Positions 43,991 through 54,476 of a stretch of DNA of 64,000 bases are shown here, piece by piece. Under the pieces are notes generated by a model. The model was given only the letters and a program-made list of their open reading frames with translations. It had not been told where the DNA came from and searched no databases. Both the position numbers and the translations under genes were made by a program. Where the stretch lies: positions 22,569-86,568 of the forward strand of contig CACEKG010000003.1 of the NCBI GenBank assembly GCA_902560065.1. Reading direction: 5' to 3'. The DNA is from an uncultured Bacteroidota bacterium (lineage in GTDB: Bacteria; Bacteroidota; Bacteroidia; Flavobacteriales; Flavobacteriaceae). How positions within the stretch are numbered: position 1 is the first letter of the stretch; every line of letters starts with the position of its first letter.

Positions 43991-45343
43991 ATGAATAAAA
44001 CAAAAAAACTGTTTTATTGTAAAAGTTGTGGAGCAGAATCTCCAAAATGGATAGGTCAATGTAACTCATGTAAAGAATGGAATACAATTGTTGAAGAAAT
44101 TATTGAAAAAAACAATAATTGGAATATTGATTATATAGATTCTTCAAAAAAACTTCCAAAAAACATTGATGAAATTGAAATAAAAAATAATCCAAGAATT
44201 AACACAAAAGATACCGAATTAAACAGAGTTCTAGGTGGCGGAATAGTTCCTGGATCTTTAATTCTTCTTGGAGGTGAGCCCGGCATTGGAAAGTCAACTC
44301 TCCTACTTCAGGTTTCTTTGCAAATTAGTGGTAATGTTTTATATGTTTCTGGAGAAGAAAGTGAAGAGCAGATTAAATTACGTGCATTGAGAATAGAAAG
44401 TTCCAAATCAGAGTGTTATGTACTTTGTGAAACAAATACTCAAAAAATTTTTAAACACATAAAAAAAATTAATCCTATTTTAGTTATAATTGATTCTATT
44501 CAAACCCTGTACAGTCAGAAAATTGATAGCTCAATAGGAAGCATATCTCAATTAAAAACATGTGCAAATGAGCTGATTAAATTTTCAAAACAAACTGGTA
44601 CACCATTAATTTTAGTTGGTCATATAACTAAAGATGGTAATATTGCAGGTCCTAAAATTTTAGAACATATGGTTGACACTGTCCTTCAATTTGAAGGAGA
44701 TAGAAATAATATTTATAGGATTTTAAGAGCTCAAAAAAATCGATTCGGGGCAATATCTGAAATAGGCATTTATGAAATGTTTTCTAATGGTCTAAAACCA
44801 ATATCAAATCCACATGAATTTCTAATATCATCAAAAAACACTGATCTAAGTGGTCATGCAATCGCAACATCTATTGAAGGTCTAAGATCATTAATGGTAG
44901 AAATACAAGCTCTGGTTAGTACTGCAGTTTATGGCACCCCTCAGAGAAATAGTAATGGATACAATACAAAAAGACTTAATATGCTTCTTGCAATACTTGA
45001 AAAAAAAGCTGGCTTTTCTCTTGCAACTAAAGATGTTTTTTTAAATATTACCGGAGGAATAAAAATTGTTGATCCTGCTATAGATTTAGCTGTAGTAATG
45101 GCCATTCTATCGAGCAACAATGACTTTCCTATAAATACTAAAATTTGTTTTTCAGGAGAATTAGGTTTATCTGGAGAAATAAGACCTGTAGCAAAGATTG
45201 AACAGAGAATTAAAGAAGCAGAAAAAATTGGTTTTGAATCTATTATTATTTCAAAATATTCTAAAATAACTGAATCATTTAAAAAAATCAAAATAATTAA
45301 ATTCTCAAAAATTGAATCATTAATAGAGTATATATTTAAATAA
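43991..45343 (+). CDS. radA: DNA repair protein RadA
   Basis: The 450-residue RecA-like ATPase promotes branch migration in recombination. It has an N-terminal zinc finger (Cys10, 13, 24 and 27), Walker A GGEPGIGKST at 94-103, the RadA-specific KNRFG motif near 250 and a C-terminal Lon-protease-like domain (GGIKIVDPAIDLAV, FSGELGLSGEIRPV). Full length for the family. Confidence 0.96.
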   Translation: MNKTKKLFYCKSCGAESPKWIGQCNSCKEWNTIVEEIIEKNNNWNIDYIDSSKKLPKNIDEIEIKNNPRINTKDTELNRVLGGGIVPGSLILLGGEPGIGKSTLLLQVSLQISGNVLYVSGEESEEQIKLRALRIESSKSECYVLCETNTQKIFKHIKKINPILVIIDSIQTLYSQKIDSSIGSISQLKTCANELIKFSKQTGTPLILVGHITKDGNIAGPKILEHMVDTVLQFEGDRNNIYRILRAQKNRFGAISEIGIYEMFSNGLKPISNPHEFLISSKNTDLSGHAIATSIEGLRSLMVEIQALVSTAVYGTPQRNSNGYNTKRLNMLLAILEKKAGFSLATKDVFLNITGGIKIVDPAIDLAVVMAILSSNNDFPINTKICFSGELGLSGEIRPVAKIEQRIKEAEKIGFESIIISKYSKITESFKKIKIIKFSKIESLIEYIFK

Positions 45344-45391
45344 TTATTTAATACCTTATACTAAAATTAATCCTGTAAATCCTTTTTGATT

Positions 45392-46732
45392 ATGGAAAAA
45401 ATTATAAAAAAATTTCTAAATGAGGTTAACAATAGAAATCAAAACGAACCCGAATTCATGCAAGCAGTTTCAGAAGTAGCTGAAACTGTTATTCCTTATA
45501 TAGTAAATAATGATATTTATTATGGTCAAAATATTCTTATGAGAATGGTTGAGCCAGAAAGAGTACTGTCTTTTAGAGTTGCATGGATTGATGATCAAGA
45601 AGAAATTCAAGTTAACAGAGGTTATAGAATTGAAATGAATTCAGCAATTGGTCCTTATAAAGGAGGTCTTCGTTTTCACCCTTCTGTAAATCTTAGTATT
45701 TTGAAATTTTTAGCTTTTGAACAAATCTTTAAAAATAGTCTCACAACATTACCAATGGGGGGAGGAAAAGGAGGCTCTGATTTTAATCCTAAAGGCAGGT
45801 CAGATACCGAAGTAATGAGGTTTTGTCAGAGTTTTATGACTGAATTATTTAGACATATTGGCCCAAATAGAGATATTCCAGCGGGAGATATAGGAGTAGG
45901 TAGTAGAGAAATTGGATATTTATTTGGTCAATATAAAAGATTAAAAAATGAGTTTACTGGTGTTTTAACAGGCAAAGGTGTTTCTTGGGGGGGGTCTTTA
46001 ATAAGGCCTGAGGCAACAGGATATGGTGTTGTTTATTTTGCTAACCAAATGCTAAAAAATGCCTCAAAAAGTATTAAAAATAAATCTGTTATAATATCTG
46101 GCTCTGGAAATGTTGCTCAATATGCAGCTGAAAAATGCATAAATCTTGGCGCTAAAGTTTTAACTCTTTCAGACTCTTCAGGCTTTATATTTGATCCAGA
46201 TGGAATAAATATTGAAAAACTCCATTACATAATGGAATTAAAAAATATAAAACGTTTAAGAATAAGTGAATATGTAAAAAAGTTTTCTAAAGCTACTTTT
46301 TACAAAAATAAAACTCCATGGAGTATGAAGTGTGATATTGCATTACCATGTGCCACTCAAAATGAACTAAACGAAATTGATGCAAAAGTTTTAATTAAAA
46401 ATGGTTGTTTTTGCGTAAGTGAAGGTGCTAATATGCCTTCTACAAACAATGCAATTAACTTATTTGTTAAAAATAAAATTTTATATGCCCCAGGAAAAGC
46501 ATCAAATGCTGGAGGAGTTGCTGTTTCAGGATTAGAAATGGCACAAAATTCTTTGAGATATAATTGGTCGAGAGAAGAAGTAGATGAAAGACTTCAATCT
46601 ATTATGAAAAGTATTCATGAATCATGTCTGGAGTATGGAAAAGAAAAAAACTATACAAATTATGTAAAAGGAGCAAATATTGCTGGTTTTGTTAAGGTCG
46701 CTGATGCGATGTTAGCTCAAGGTGTTGTATAG
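45392..46732 (+). CDS. gdhA: Glutamate dehydrogenase (NADP-type hexameric)
   Basis: The 446-residue enzyme interconverts 2-oxoglutarate plus ammonium and glutamate. It has GPYKGGLRFHPSV near 88-100, PMGGGKGGSDFNPKG with catalytic Lys126, and the Rossmann segment VIISGSGNVAQYAAEK. Its length and motifs match the 450-residue NADP-dependent class I. The frame opens with TTG at 45386, but ATG at 45392 gives the family start. recO begins one base after its stop. Confidence 0.95.
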   Translation: MEKIIKKFLNEVNNRNQNEPEFMQAVSEVAETVIPYIVNNDIYYGQNILMRMVEPERVLSFRVAWIDDQEEIQVNRGYRIEMNSAIGPYKGGLRFHPSVNLSILKFLAFEQIFKNSLTTLPMGGGKGGSDFNPKGRSDTEVMRFCQSFMTELFRHIGPNRDIPAGDIGVGSREIGYLFGQYKRLKNEFTGVLTGKGVSWGGSLIRPEATGYGVVYFANQMLKNASKSIKNKSVIISGSGNVAQYAAEKCINLGAKVLTLSDSSGFIFDPDGINIEKLHYIMELKNIKRLRISEYVKKFSKATFYKNKTPWSMKCDIALPCATQNELNEIDAKVLIKNGCFCVSEGANMPSTNNAINLFVKNKILYAPGKASNAGGVAVSGLEMAQNSLRYNWSREEVDERLQSIMKSIHESCLEYGKEKNYTNYVKGANIAGFVKVADAMLAQGVV

Positions 46733-46733
46733 T

Positions 46734-47465
46734 ATGCTTGAAAAAACTAATGCAATAGTAATTAAGAGTTTAAAATACGGAGACACTAGTTTGATTGTTA
46801 ATTGCTATTGTGAAGACTTTGGACTTCAAGCGTTTATTTTAAAGGGGATCCTTAAATCAAAAAAAGGTAAATATCCTAAAAAATCTGTTTTTGAACCTTT
46901 AAATATTATTGAAATTATTTTTTCAAAAAAACCAGGGAATAACCTAGGCTACATTAAAGAAGCTAAATTGAAATTTCCTTATGTTGATATTCCTTTTAAC
47001 ATTAATAAAAAAAATGTTTTCTTTTTTTTAAATGAATTTCTCTATGAAATATTAAAAGAAGATAAAACCAAAAACTTAAGTTTATTTAAATATTTATATA
47101 ATGCTTTAGTTTGGTTTGATTCAAATAAAAGAATTTCAAATTTTCTAATAAAATTAATGTTTGATTTAACTAAATTTCTTGGATTTCAACCAAATTTAGA
47201 GAATGAAAATCTATCTTATTTTGATCTTCGAAATGGCTATACTACTAATACCAAACCTAAAGGAGAATATATAAAAGGAAAATTAAAAAAAACTATGATT
47301 TTACTTTTAGGCACAACTTTTGATAAAGTAGTACTTATAAAACTAAACAAAATTGAAAGAATAAAGCTTTTTAATTACGCTTTGGACTATTTTAAATTGC
47401 ACTTGCAAGGATTCAATAAGCCAAAATCAATCTCTATATTAAATGAAATATATAATCCAACATAA
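46734..47465 (+). CDS. recO: DNA repair protein RecO
   Basis: The 243-residue RecFOR pathway protein has the N-terminal OB fold (KTNAIVIKSLKYGDTSLIV, QAFILKGILKSKKG, FEPLNIIEI) and a helical C-terminal domain. The zinc-binding Cys pairs of many RecO proteins are absent (the region reads YFDLRNGYTT), common in Bacteroidota. ATG at 46734 is preferred over the upstream in-frame start at 46722, which overlaps gdhA. Its end overlaps the TonB receptor start by 23 bases. Confidence 0.9.
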   Translation: MLEKTNAIVIKSLKYGDTSLIVNCYCEDFGLQAFILKGILKSKKGKYPKKSVFEPLNIIEIIFSKKPGNNLGYIKEAKLKFPYVDIPFNINKKNVFFFLNEFLYEILKEDKTKNLSLFKYLYNALVWFDSNKRISNFLIKLMFDLTKFLGFQPNLENENLSYFDLRNGYTTNTKPKGEYIKGKLKKTMILLLGTTFDKVVLIKLNKIERIKLFNYALDYFKLHLQGFNKPKSISILNEIYNPT

Positions 47466-49917
47466 CTTTTTATTATTATATTTTTTATTTTTTTCAAATC
47501 TTTTATTTGCACAAGAAATTGAAGTCAGAGATTCTGAAACTGGTTTCCCACTTTCTGGAGTATTAATTAATAATAATGACAAAACTATATATACTGTGAC
47601 AGATGAAAATGGGTATGCTTCTCTTTCAATTTTTAAAAAAACCGAAACTCTATCTATTCAGATTTATGGCTATCAAGATCAAATCATTAACTTGGTAGAG
47701 AAGGATAAGTTTATAATATACATGGATGGTGAAGAAGAAGCTTTAGAGGAAGTTATTTTATCTGTAGCAAGATCAAAAACTTCAAGAAAACAAATAGCCG
47801 AAAAAGTAAATGTTATCTCTTCAGAGGAAATTTCTTTAAATAACCCTTCTACTGGCGGTGATATCTTAAAATTGAGTCCTGGTATAAGACTTCAAAAATC
47901 TCAGGGTGGAGGTGGAAGTCCAGTTTTAAGAGGGTTTGAAGCTAATAGAGTTCTTTTAGTAGTTGATGGAGTTAGAATGAATAACGCAATTTATAGAACT
48001 GGCCATTTGCAAAATTCTATAACAATTGATCCAAATAATATTGAAAGAGTTGAAGTTATTTTTGGTTCTTCTTCAGTTGGTTATGGTTCAGATGCCCTTG
48101 GTGGAGTTGTTCATTACTACACTAAATCTCCAAGAATTAATAACGATAAAAAAATAAAAACAACTTTTAAATCTCAATTACAAACTGCAAATAATTCAAC
48201 CTCAAATAACCTGACTACAGAATTAAGCTTTAAAAAATGGGCAAGCCTTAGTAGTATAAGCTTTTCTAATTTTGGAGATATAAAAATTGGCAAAAAAAGA
48301 AATCATGGATATGAAACCTGGGGATTAACACCATTTTATTCCAATAATAATATTGATAATTATAATCCTAATCAAATTGAAAATAAAGATCCTAATATTC
48401 AAAAAAACACAAACTATAATCAACTAGATATTCTTCAAAAACTTTCTTTTTTACTAGCTCCAAAAAAACAATTACTATTGAATTTTCAATTTTCAAAGTC
48501 TTCTAATATTCCAAGATATGATAAGCTTATAGAAGAAAAAAATGGAAATTTAAAATTTGCTGAATGGAGTTATGGTCCTCAACAAAGATTAATGATTGCC
48601 CCACAATTTAAATTTTTCTCCGAAAAAAAATTTTTAAATAAAGGAAGTTTAATTATAGCATATCAAAATCTAAGGGAAAGTAGAATTAAAAGAAAGTTTT
48701 CAAGTTTAGATAGACAGAATCAAGAAGAATATTTGAATTTGTTAAGTATTAATGGGGATTTTGACTTTAGTTTAAATAATCACTCTTTTTCATATGGGTT
48801 TGAGGCTACCTATAATGATATTTATTCTGTTGGATATTCTCAAAAATTACTATTAAATCAAAATAAAATAATAGACTTAGACATTAGATTACCAATAACT
48901 TCAAGATATCCTAGTGCAGGAAGTTCCTATGAAAGTATGGCTTCATATATCAATTGGATTTGGGACATTAAAGATAATTTAACGCTAAGTACTGGGTTTA
49001 GATTAACCAGAACCTTTTTAAAAGCTAAATGGAAAGATATAAATAATATAAATTCCTTGTTGTCAAATGTTAGCTTGAACTCCTTGGCTTTAACTGAAAC
49101 TTTAGGGCTTACATACAGACCAAAAAAAAATATACAATGGAGCTATATAATATCAAGTGGATTTAGAAATCCAAATATTGATGATATTGGAAAAGTAAGG
49201 GAACAGAATGGTATTTTAATTGTTCCTAATTCCTTTTTAAAACCTGAATATGCATATAATTTTGAAACTGGGTTTACTAAATTTCTAAATAATCCAAGAG
49301 ATTTTATTTCATTAAGAGGATTTACAACTCTTATTTCAAGACATATAGTTAGATCAAACTACTCTATATTTTCAGATATCACAACTGAAGATGATTCAAC
49401 AATTATTTATAATGATGAAGAGGTGAAAACTATAGCAAATAAAAATTTAGGTGATAGGTATATTTTTGGGGGTTCTTTTGATAGTCAATTTTCATTTACA
49501 AAAAATATTTTTATAAAAAATAGTATAACTATTACTGAAGGTGATAAGAATAAAAAATATGGTCCACTACCCTCAATCTCTCCAATATTTGGGTTTTTAA
49601 GTTTAAACTATAAAGATTCATTTTTTAATTTGTCAAGTATCTTAAACTTTAGTGGCAGCAAAAATCCAACCAAATATAGCTTTGGCGGTGAGGATGGTCT
49701 TGAAGAAACACCAATAATTATGGGTTCAAATGAGATTAAATATGCTGGAACTCCTTCATGGTATGACTTTTCAATACTTGGAGATTACATTTTAAATAAG
49801 AACATTAAACTTAACTTTGGTATTTACAACTTATTTGATTTCCATTACAGAGAATTTGGATCAGGAATCTCAGCTCCTGGAAGAAATTTTCAGATTGGAT
49901 TAAATTGGGAACCCTAA
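47443..49917 (+). CDS. TonB-dependent receptor (haem/haemoglobin-receptor-like)
   Basis: The 824-residue outer-membrane receptor has a signal peptide (FSNLLFAQ, about 1-24), a carboxypeptidase-like beta-sandwich domain (25-95), a plug (105-225) and a beta-barrel ending in FQIGLNWEP. Plug motifs SPVLRGFEANRVLLVVDG, RTGHLQNSITIDP and GYGSDALGGVVHYYTK are those of HmuR/haemoglobin-type and related iron receptors. From memory, a receptor of this type downstream of recO is conserved in Flavobacteria. The ligand (haem or other iron chelate) is inferred from family. Confidence 0.88.
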   Translation: MKYIIQHNFLLLYFLFFSNLLFAQEIEVRDSETGFPLSGVLINNNDKTIYTVTDENGYASLSIFKKTETLSIQIYGYQDQIINLVEKDKFIIYMDGEEEALEEVILSVARSKTSRKQIAEKVNVISSEEISLNNPSTGGDILKLSPGIRLQKSQGGGGSPVLRGFEANRVLLVVDGVRMNNAIYRTGHLQNSITIDPNNIERVEVIFGSSSVGYGSDALGGVVHYYTKSPRINNDKKIKTTFKSQLQTANNSTSNNLTTELSFKKWASLSSISFSNFGDIKIGKKRNHGYETWGLTPFYSNNNIDNYNPNQIENKDPNIQKNTNYNQLDILQKLSFLLAPKKQLLLNFQFSKSSNIPRYDKLIEEKNGNLKFAEWSYGPQQRLMIAPQFKFFSEKKFLNKGSLIIAYQNLRESRIKRKFSSLDRQNQEEYLNLLSINGDFDFSLNNHSFSYGFEATYNDIYSVGYSQKLLLNQNKIIDLDIRLPITSRYPSAGSSYESMASYINWIWDIKDNLTLSTGFRLTRTFLKAKWKDINNINSLLSNVSLNSLALTETLGLTYRPKKNIQWSYIISSGFRNPNIDDIGKVREQNGILIVPNSFLKPEYAYNFETGFTKFLNNPRDFISLRGFTTLISRHIVRSNYSIFSDITTEDDSTIIYNDEEVKTIANKNLGDRYIFGGSFDSQFSFTKNIFIKNSITITEGDKNKKYGPLPSISPIFGFLSLNYKDSFFNLSSILNFSGSKNPTKYSFGGEDGLEETPIIMGSNEIKYAGTPSWYDFSILGDYILNKNIKLNFGIYNLFDFHYREFGSGISAPGRNFQIGLNWEP

Positions 49918-49952
49918 TATTTTAGTCAACTTTTTATAATAAGATTAAATTA

Positions 49953-49960
49953 TATTTTTG
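49953..49960 (+). promoter_or_regulatory. Candidate -7 promoter element for ileS
   Basis: TATTTTTG matches TAnnTTTG in the 89-base gap before ileS, 47 bases before the TTG start. No clear -33 TTG. Confidence 0.35.
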
Positions 49961-50006
49961 TTTAAAATAACTACTTTCGCATTTAATAAATTAACCTATT
50001 ATCCAT

Positions 50007-53000
50007 TTGAAAAAATTCCCTGAATATAAAGAGCTTAATCTAAATCAAATTTCTAAGAAAATATCTGACTTTTGGGAAATAGACAATTCTTTTAAAAAAA
50101 GTATTGAAACTAGATCTTCTAATAAAAGATTTATATTTTTTGAAGGACCTCCATCAGCTAACGGAATGCCAGGAATTCATCATGTTATATCAAGAACTAT
50201 AAAAGATATCTTTTGTAGATATAAAACTCTTAAAGGGTTTTTAGTTGAGAGAAAAGCAGGGTGGGATACCCATGGCCTTCCAGTTGAATTAAGTGTAGAA
50301 AAAGAGTTAGGTATAACAAAAGATGAAATTGGCAAAACCATATCCATAAAGGATTATAATGACGCGTGTAAGAAGGCAGTAATGAAGTATACTAATTCCT
50401 GGAATGATTTAACAAAGAGAATAGGATATTGGGTTGATATGGAAGATCCTTATATTACTTATACGACTAAGTATATTGAGTCAGTTTGGTGGTTAATTAA
50501 AGAAATTTATAAAAAAAAACTACTTTACAAGGGGTATACTGTTCAGCCATATTCTCCAATGGCAGGTTCTGGCTTAAGCTCACATGAACTCAATCAGCCT
50601 GGCACCTATGTTGATGTCTCTGATACATCTGTTACTGCGCAATTTAAAATCATTAACGAAACGTTACCTGAAAAATATAAGGATGATAGTGATATTTTTT
50701 TTCTTGCTTGGACAACTACTCCCTGGACATTGCCGTCAAATACTGCTTTGACTGTTGGTTTGAAAATTGAATATGTAATTGTCAATACATTTAACCAGTA
50801 TACATTTAATCCTGTAAAAGTTATTATAGCAAAAGATTTAATAGAAAAACAATTTGGAAATAAATATTACTTGATTAAAAATAAAGAAGAACTTTACAAC
50901 TTTAATTCAAAAAATAAAACCATTCCATATTTCATTGAATCAAAATTAATAGGGAAAGAATTAATTAATGTCAGATATGAAAAAATTTGGAAAGATGCCC
51001 CAGATCCAATTGATCATCCCGAAAACGCCTATAGAATTATCTCAGGAGATTTTGTCAATACCGAAGAAGGTACAGGCATTGTTCACACGGCTCCCACATT
51101 TGGTTCAGATGATGCTAAAGCAGCAAATGAAGCTATCCCAAAGGTTCCAGCTTTATTAATCTTAGATGAAAATAATAATAAAGTTCCACTGGTTGATTTA
51201 AAAGGAAAGTTTGTAAAAGGTTTAGGCTTTTTGTCTGGAAAATATGTGAAAAATGAATATTACAAAGAAAATGAAATTCCAGAAAAATCTGTAGATATAG
51301 AAATAAGTATAAAGCTAAAGATAGAAAATAGAGCTTTTAAGGTTGAAAAATATAAACACTCATATCCAAATTGTTGGAGAACTGATAAACCAATTTTATA
51401 TTATCCTTTAGATTCTTGGTTTATAAAAATTTCTGAAATCAGAAATAAAATGAGCTCTCTGAATAAAAAAATCAATTGGAAACCAAAATCTACTGGAACA
51501 AAACGTTTTGGAAATTGGTTAGAAAATGCAAATGACTGGAATTTATCAAGATCTCGTTTTTGGGGTATTCCTTTGCCAATATGGAGAAATAATAAAGGAG
51601 ATCAAACCAAAGTAATTGGATCTGTTAGTGAATTAATTTCTGAGATAAATCTTTCTATTAATAATGGTTTAATGTCAACTAATCCAATTAAGGATTTTAA
51701 AATAAATGACTTATCTGAATTGAATTATAATAAAATTGATCTTCATAAGGATACTGTTGATAATATAATTTTATCAGATTCAAATGGAAAACCTATGTAT
51801 AGAGAAAAAGATTTAATTGATGTCTGGTTTGATTCTGGAGCAATGCCATATGCGCAATGGCACTATCCTTTTGAAAACAAAGATAAAATTGATAAAAACA
51901 AAAGTTTTCCTGCAGATTATATTGCTGAGGGAATAGACCAAACTAGAGGATGGTTTTATACACTTCACGCTATATCAACACTTGTTTTTAATACTATTTC
52001 TTACAAAAATGTAATTTCTAATGGACTGGTTCTAGACAAAAATGGTCAGAAAATGTCTAAAAGACTTGGTAATGCTCCAGATCCTTTTAAAATTATAGAT
52101 GAATATGGACCTGATGCAACAAGATGGTATATGATATCTAACTCCAATCCCTGGGATAATTTAAAATTTGATGAAAGTGGTATTAATGAAGTTAGGCGTA
52201 AATTTTTTGGCACCCTTTTTAATATTTTTTCTTTTTTTAGCTTATATGCAAACATTGATAATTTTTTATATGAAGAAAAATATATATTACCAAAAGAAAG
52301 AGCTGAAATGGATCAATGGATAATATCAGAATTAAATACCTTAATCAAAAAAATTGATGCAGCTTATAAAGATTATGAACCCACCAAAGTAACTAGACTG
52401 ATTTCAGATTTTGTCCAAGAAAAACTTAGTAATTGGTATGTGAGACTTAATAGGAGAAGATTTTGGAAAGGAAATTACACTGAGGATAAAATATCAGCCT
52501 ATCAAACTCTTTTTGATTGTCTTAAAACAATTGCAAAATTATCATCCCCTATTGCTCCTTTTTATATGGATAATTTATATCAAGATCTTATCTCTGTAAC
52601 ATCAAAAAATATTTCTTCGGTCCACACGTCTTCTTTTCCTACATGTAATGAATCTTATATTAATATTGATTTAGAAAATAAAATAAATAAAGCTAGAAAT
52701 ATTACTTCTCTTGCATTGTCAATAAGAAAAAAGGAACAAATTAAAGTTCGACAACCTTTAAATAAACTAATAATTCCAGTAAAAAATGATCGCGAAAAAA
52801 AATTAATTAAAAGTATTCAAGATCAATTAATTTCAGAAATTAACATCAAAAAAATTGAAATAATTCATGGTGACAACAACTTTTTCATTAAAAAAGTTAA
52901 GCCTAATTTTAAAAAACTTGGTCCAAAATATGGAAGTGAAATTCAATCAATTTCAAAATTGATAAATAAATTAAATCAAAATCAAATTTTAGAGTTAGAA

Positions 53001-53417
53001 GAAAAAAAATCCTTAAATATAAAATTAAATGGAAAAAATATTATCTTGGACATTTCTGAAGTTGAAATATACTTTAGTGATGTCAAAGGACTTCAAGTTG
53101 CTCAAGGTAATGGTGAAATTGTTGCTCTTGATATTTCTTTGAATGATTCTTTAATTAAAGAAGGTATATCTAGAGAACTTGTAAATAGAATTCAAAACTT
53201 AAGAAAAGAAAATGGATTAGAAGTAACCGACAGGATAAGTATAATTTTTGAAAATAATGAAAAAATTAAAGAATCAATTGAAGCCAATAAAAATTATCTA
53301 ATGACAGAGACATTATGTAATAAAATAATGTTTAGAAATAAGATTGATAATGCTAAATTAATTGAGTTTGATTCAATAAAAGTAAAAGTTTGTGTAATTA
53401 AAGATCATACAAAATGA
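50007..53417 (+). CDS. ileS: Isoleucyl-tRNA synthetase
   Basis: The 1136-residue class I synthetase has GPPSANGMPGIHH (HIGH equivalent GIHH at 56-59), an editing domain with WTTTPWTLPSNTA, the KMSKR signature at 682-686 and a C-terminal anticodon-binding region. It is as long as other Bacteroidota IleS. The start is TTG; the resulting MKKFPEYKELNLNQI matches the family N terminus. It leads ileS-traR-lspA and overlaps traR by 4 bases (ATGA). Confidence 0.96.
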   Translation: MKKFPEYKELNLNQISKKISDFWEIDNSFKKSIETRSSNKRFIFFEGPPSANGMPGIHHVISRTIKDIFCRYKTLKGFLVERKAGWDTHGLPVELSVEKELGITKDEIGKTISIKDYNDACKKAVMKYTNSWNDLTKRIGYWVDMEDPYITYTTKYIESVWWLIKEIYKKKLLYKGYTVQPYSPMAGSGLSSHELNQPGTYVDVSDTSVTAQFKIINETLPEKYKDDSDIFFLAWTTTPWTLPSNTALTVGLKIEYVIVNTFNQYTFNPVKVIIAKDLIEKQFGNKYYLIKNKEELYNFNSKNKTIPYFIESKLIGKELINVRYEKIWKDAPDPIDHPENAYRIISGDFVNTEEGTGIVHTAPTFGSDDAKAANEAIPKVPALLILDENNNKVPLVDLKGKFVKGLGFLSGKYVKNEYYKENEIPEKSVDIEISIKLKIENRAFKVEKYKHSYPNCWRTDKPILYYPLDSWFIKISEIRNKMSSLNKKINWKPKSTGTKRFGNWLENANDWNLSRSRFWGIPLPIWRNNKGDQTKVIGSVSELISEINLSINNGLMSTNPIKDFKINDLSELNYNKIDLHKDTVDNIILSDSNGKPMYREKDLIDVWFDSGAMPYAQWHYPFENKDKIDKNKSFPADYIAEGIDQTRGWFYTLHAISTLVFNTISYKNVISNGLVLDKNGQKMSKRLGNAPDPFKIIDEYGPDATRWYMISNSNPWDNLKFDESGINEVRRKFFGTLFNIFSFFSLYANIDNFLYEEKYILPKERAEMDQWIISELNTLIKKIDAAYKDYEPTKVTRLISDFVQEKLSNWYVRLNRRRFWKGNYTEDKISAYQTLFDCLKTIAKLSSPIAPFYMDNLYQDLISVTSKNISSVHTSSFPTCNESYINIDLENKINKARNITSLALSIRKKEQIKVRQPLNKLIIPVKNDREKKLIKSIQDQLISEINIKKIEIIHGDNNFFIKKVKPNFKKLGPKYGSEIQSISKLINKLNQNQILELEEKKSLNIKLNGKNIILDISEVEIYFSDVKGLQVAQGNGEIVALDISLNDSLIKEGISRELVNRIQNLRKENGLEVTDRISIIFENNEKIKESIEANKNYLMTETLCNKIMFRNKIDNAKLIEFDSIKVKVCVIKDHTK

Positions 53418-53791
53418 AAAGTAAAGTAAGATACAACGACAAAGAATTAAATGTGTTTAAAGTTTTAATAGAAAAAAAAATTCAAAAAGCAAAAGCTGAT
53501 TTAGAGCTTTTAAAAAGTTCCTATATGAACGACGGAAATAATGGAACAGATGATACTGCACCTACATTTAAAGCATTTGAAGAGGGGTCTGAAACCATGT
53601 CAAAAGAGGCAAATACACAATTAGCTCTTAGGCAAGAAAAGTTTATAAGAGATTTAAAAAATGCATTAATAAGAATAGAAAATAAAACATATGGAGTTTG
53701 TAGAGTTACTGGCAAATTAATTAACAAGAAAAGATTGCATTTGGTTCCACATGCTACATTGAGTATAGAAGCTAAGAATTCTCAAAAATAA
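53414..53791 (+). CDS. TraR/DksA family protein with degenerate zinc finger
   Basis: The 125-residue protein has the coiled-coil N-terminal half and C-terminal GVCRVTGKLINKKRLHLVPHATLS of TraR/DksA relatives. Of the four zinc-binding cysteines only one remains (in GVCRVTG), so it probably folds without zinc, as do other Bacteroidota members. DksA-like proteins bind RNA polymerase in the secondary channel. Placement between ileS and lspA is conserved in Flavobacteria; function is not established here. Confidence 0.88.
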   Translation: MKSKVRYNDKELNVFKVLIEKKIQKAKADLELLKSSYMNDGNNGTDDTAPTFKAFEEGSETMSKEANTQLALRQEKFIRDLKNALIRIENKTYGVCRVTGKLINKKRLHLVPHATLSIEAKNSQK

Positions 53792-53834
53792 TTTTATAAT
53801 ATATTATTTTAACTCAAAAATGTTTTAAAAAAAC

Positions 53835-54476
53835 ATGGCTGAAAAAAAACAAATGTCCTTAATATGGTCAATTATAATTGTTCTTGTAATAATTTTAATG
53901 GACCAATCTTTCAAAATATATATCAAACTTAATTATTCTATTTCCTCGTTTAATCAACCTTATATAATAGATTGGAAGTTTTTTAAACTATTATTTATTG
54001 AAAATAGTGGAATGGCAATGGGTGCAAAATTGAATGATTTTATTCCTTTTTTGTCTGATAAAAGTGCAAAGTTATTGCTTACTTTTTTTCGGCTTTTTGC
54101 AATAATAGGAATTGCATATTGGCTTTGGAGTAATTTTAAGAAAAATAGTTTGTTATTTAATTGGGCTTTATGTTTAATTCTAGCTGGTGCAATTGGAAAT
54201 ATTATTGATTCTGTTTTTTATGGCGTTCTTTTTTCTCATAGTTATGGGCAAATAGCTAGTTTTATGCCTGATAAAGGTTATGCCCCCCTATTTTTGGGAA
54301 ATGTAGTAGATATGCTACAATTTCCCTTAATAAGTTGGACTTGGCCTAAATGGATTCCTATAATTGGTGGAGACTCATTTACTTTTTTCAAATACGTATT
54401 TAACATTGCAGATACTGCAATTAGTAGTGGAGTTGGAATTTTATTAATCTTTAATAAAAGGATTTTTAATAATTAA
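53835..54476 (+). CDS. lspA: Lipoprotein signal peptidase
   Basis: The 213-residue membrane aspartyl protease matures lipoproteins by cleaving before the lipobox Cys. It has four membrane spans, FIENSGMAMG, ALCLILAGAIGNIIDSVFYG and FLGNVVDMLQFPL, the last two carrying the catalytic Asp residues. The insertion after the first catalytic segment (SHSYGQIASFMPDKGYAP) is a Bacteroidota trait. Its 3' end overlaps the convergent MTHFS gene by 4 bases. It serves the several lipoproteins in this window. Confidence 0.94.
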   Translation: MAEKKQMSLIWSIIIVLVIILMDQSFKIYIKLNYSISSFNQPYIIDWKFFKLLFIENSGMAMGAKLNDFIPFLSDKSAKLLLTFFRLFAIIGIAYWLWSNFKKNSLLFNWALCLILAGAIGNIIDSVFYGVLFSHSYGQIASFMPDKGYAPLFLGNVVDMLQFPLISWTWPKWIPIIGGDSFTFFKYVFNIADTAISSGVGILLIFNKRIFNN

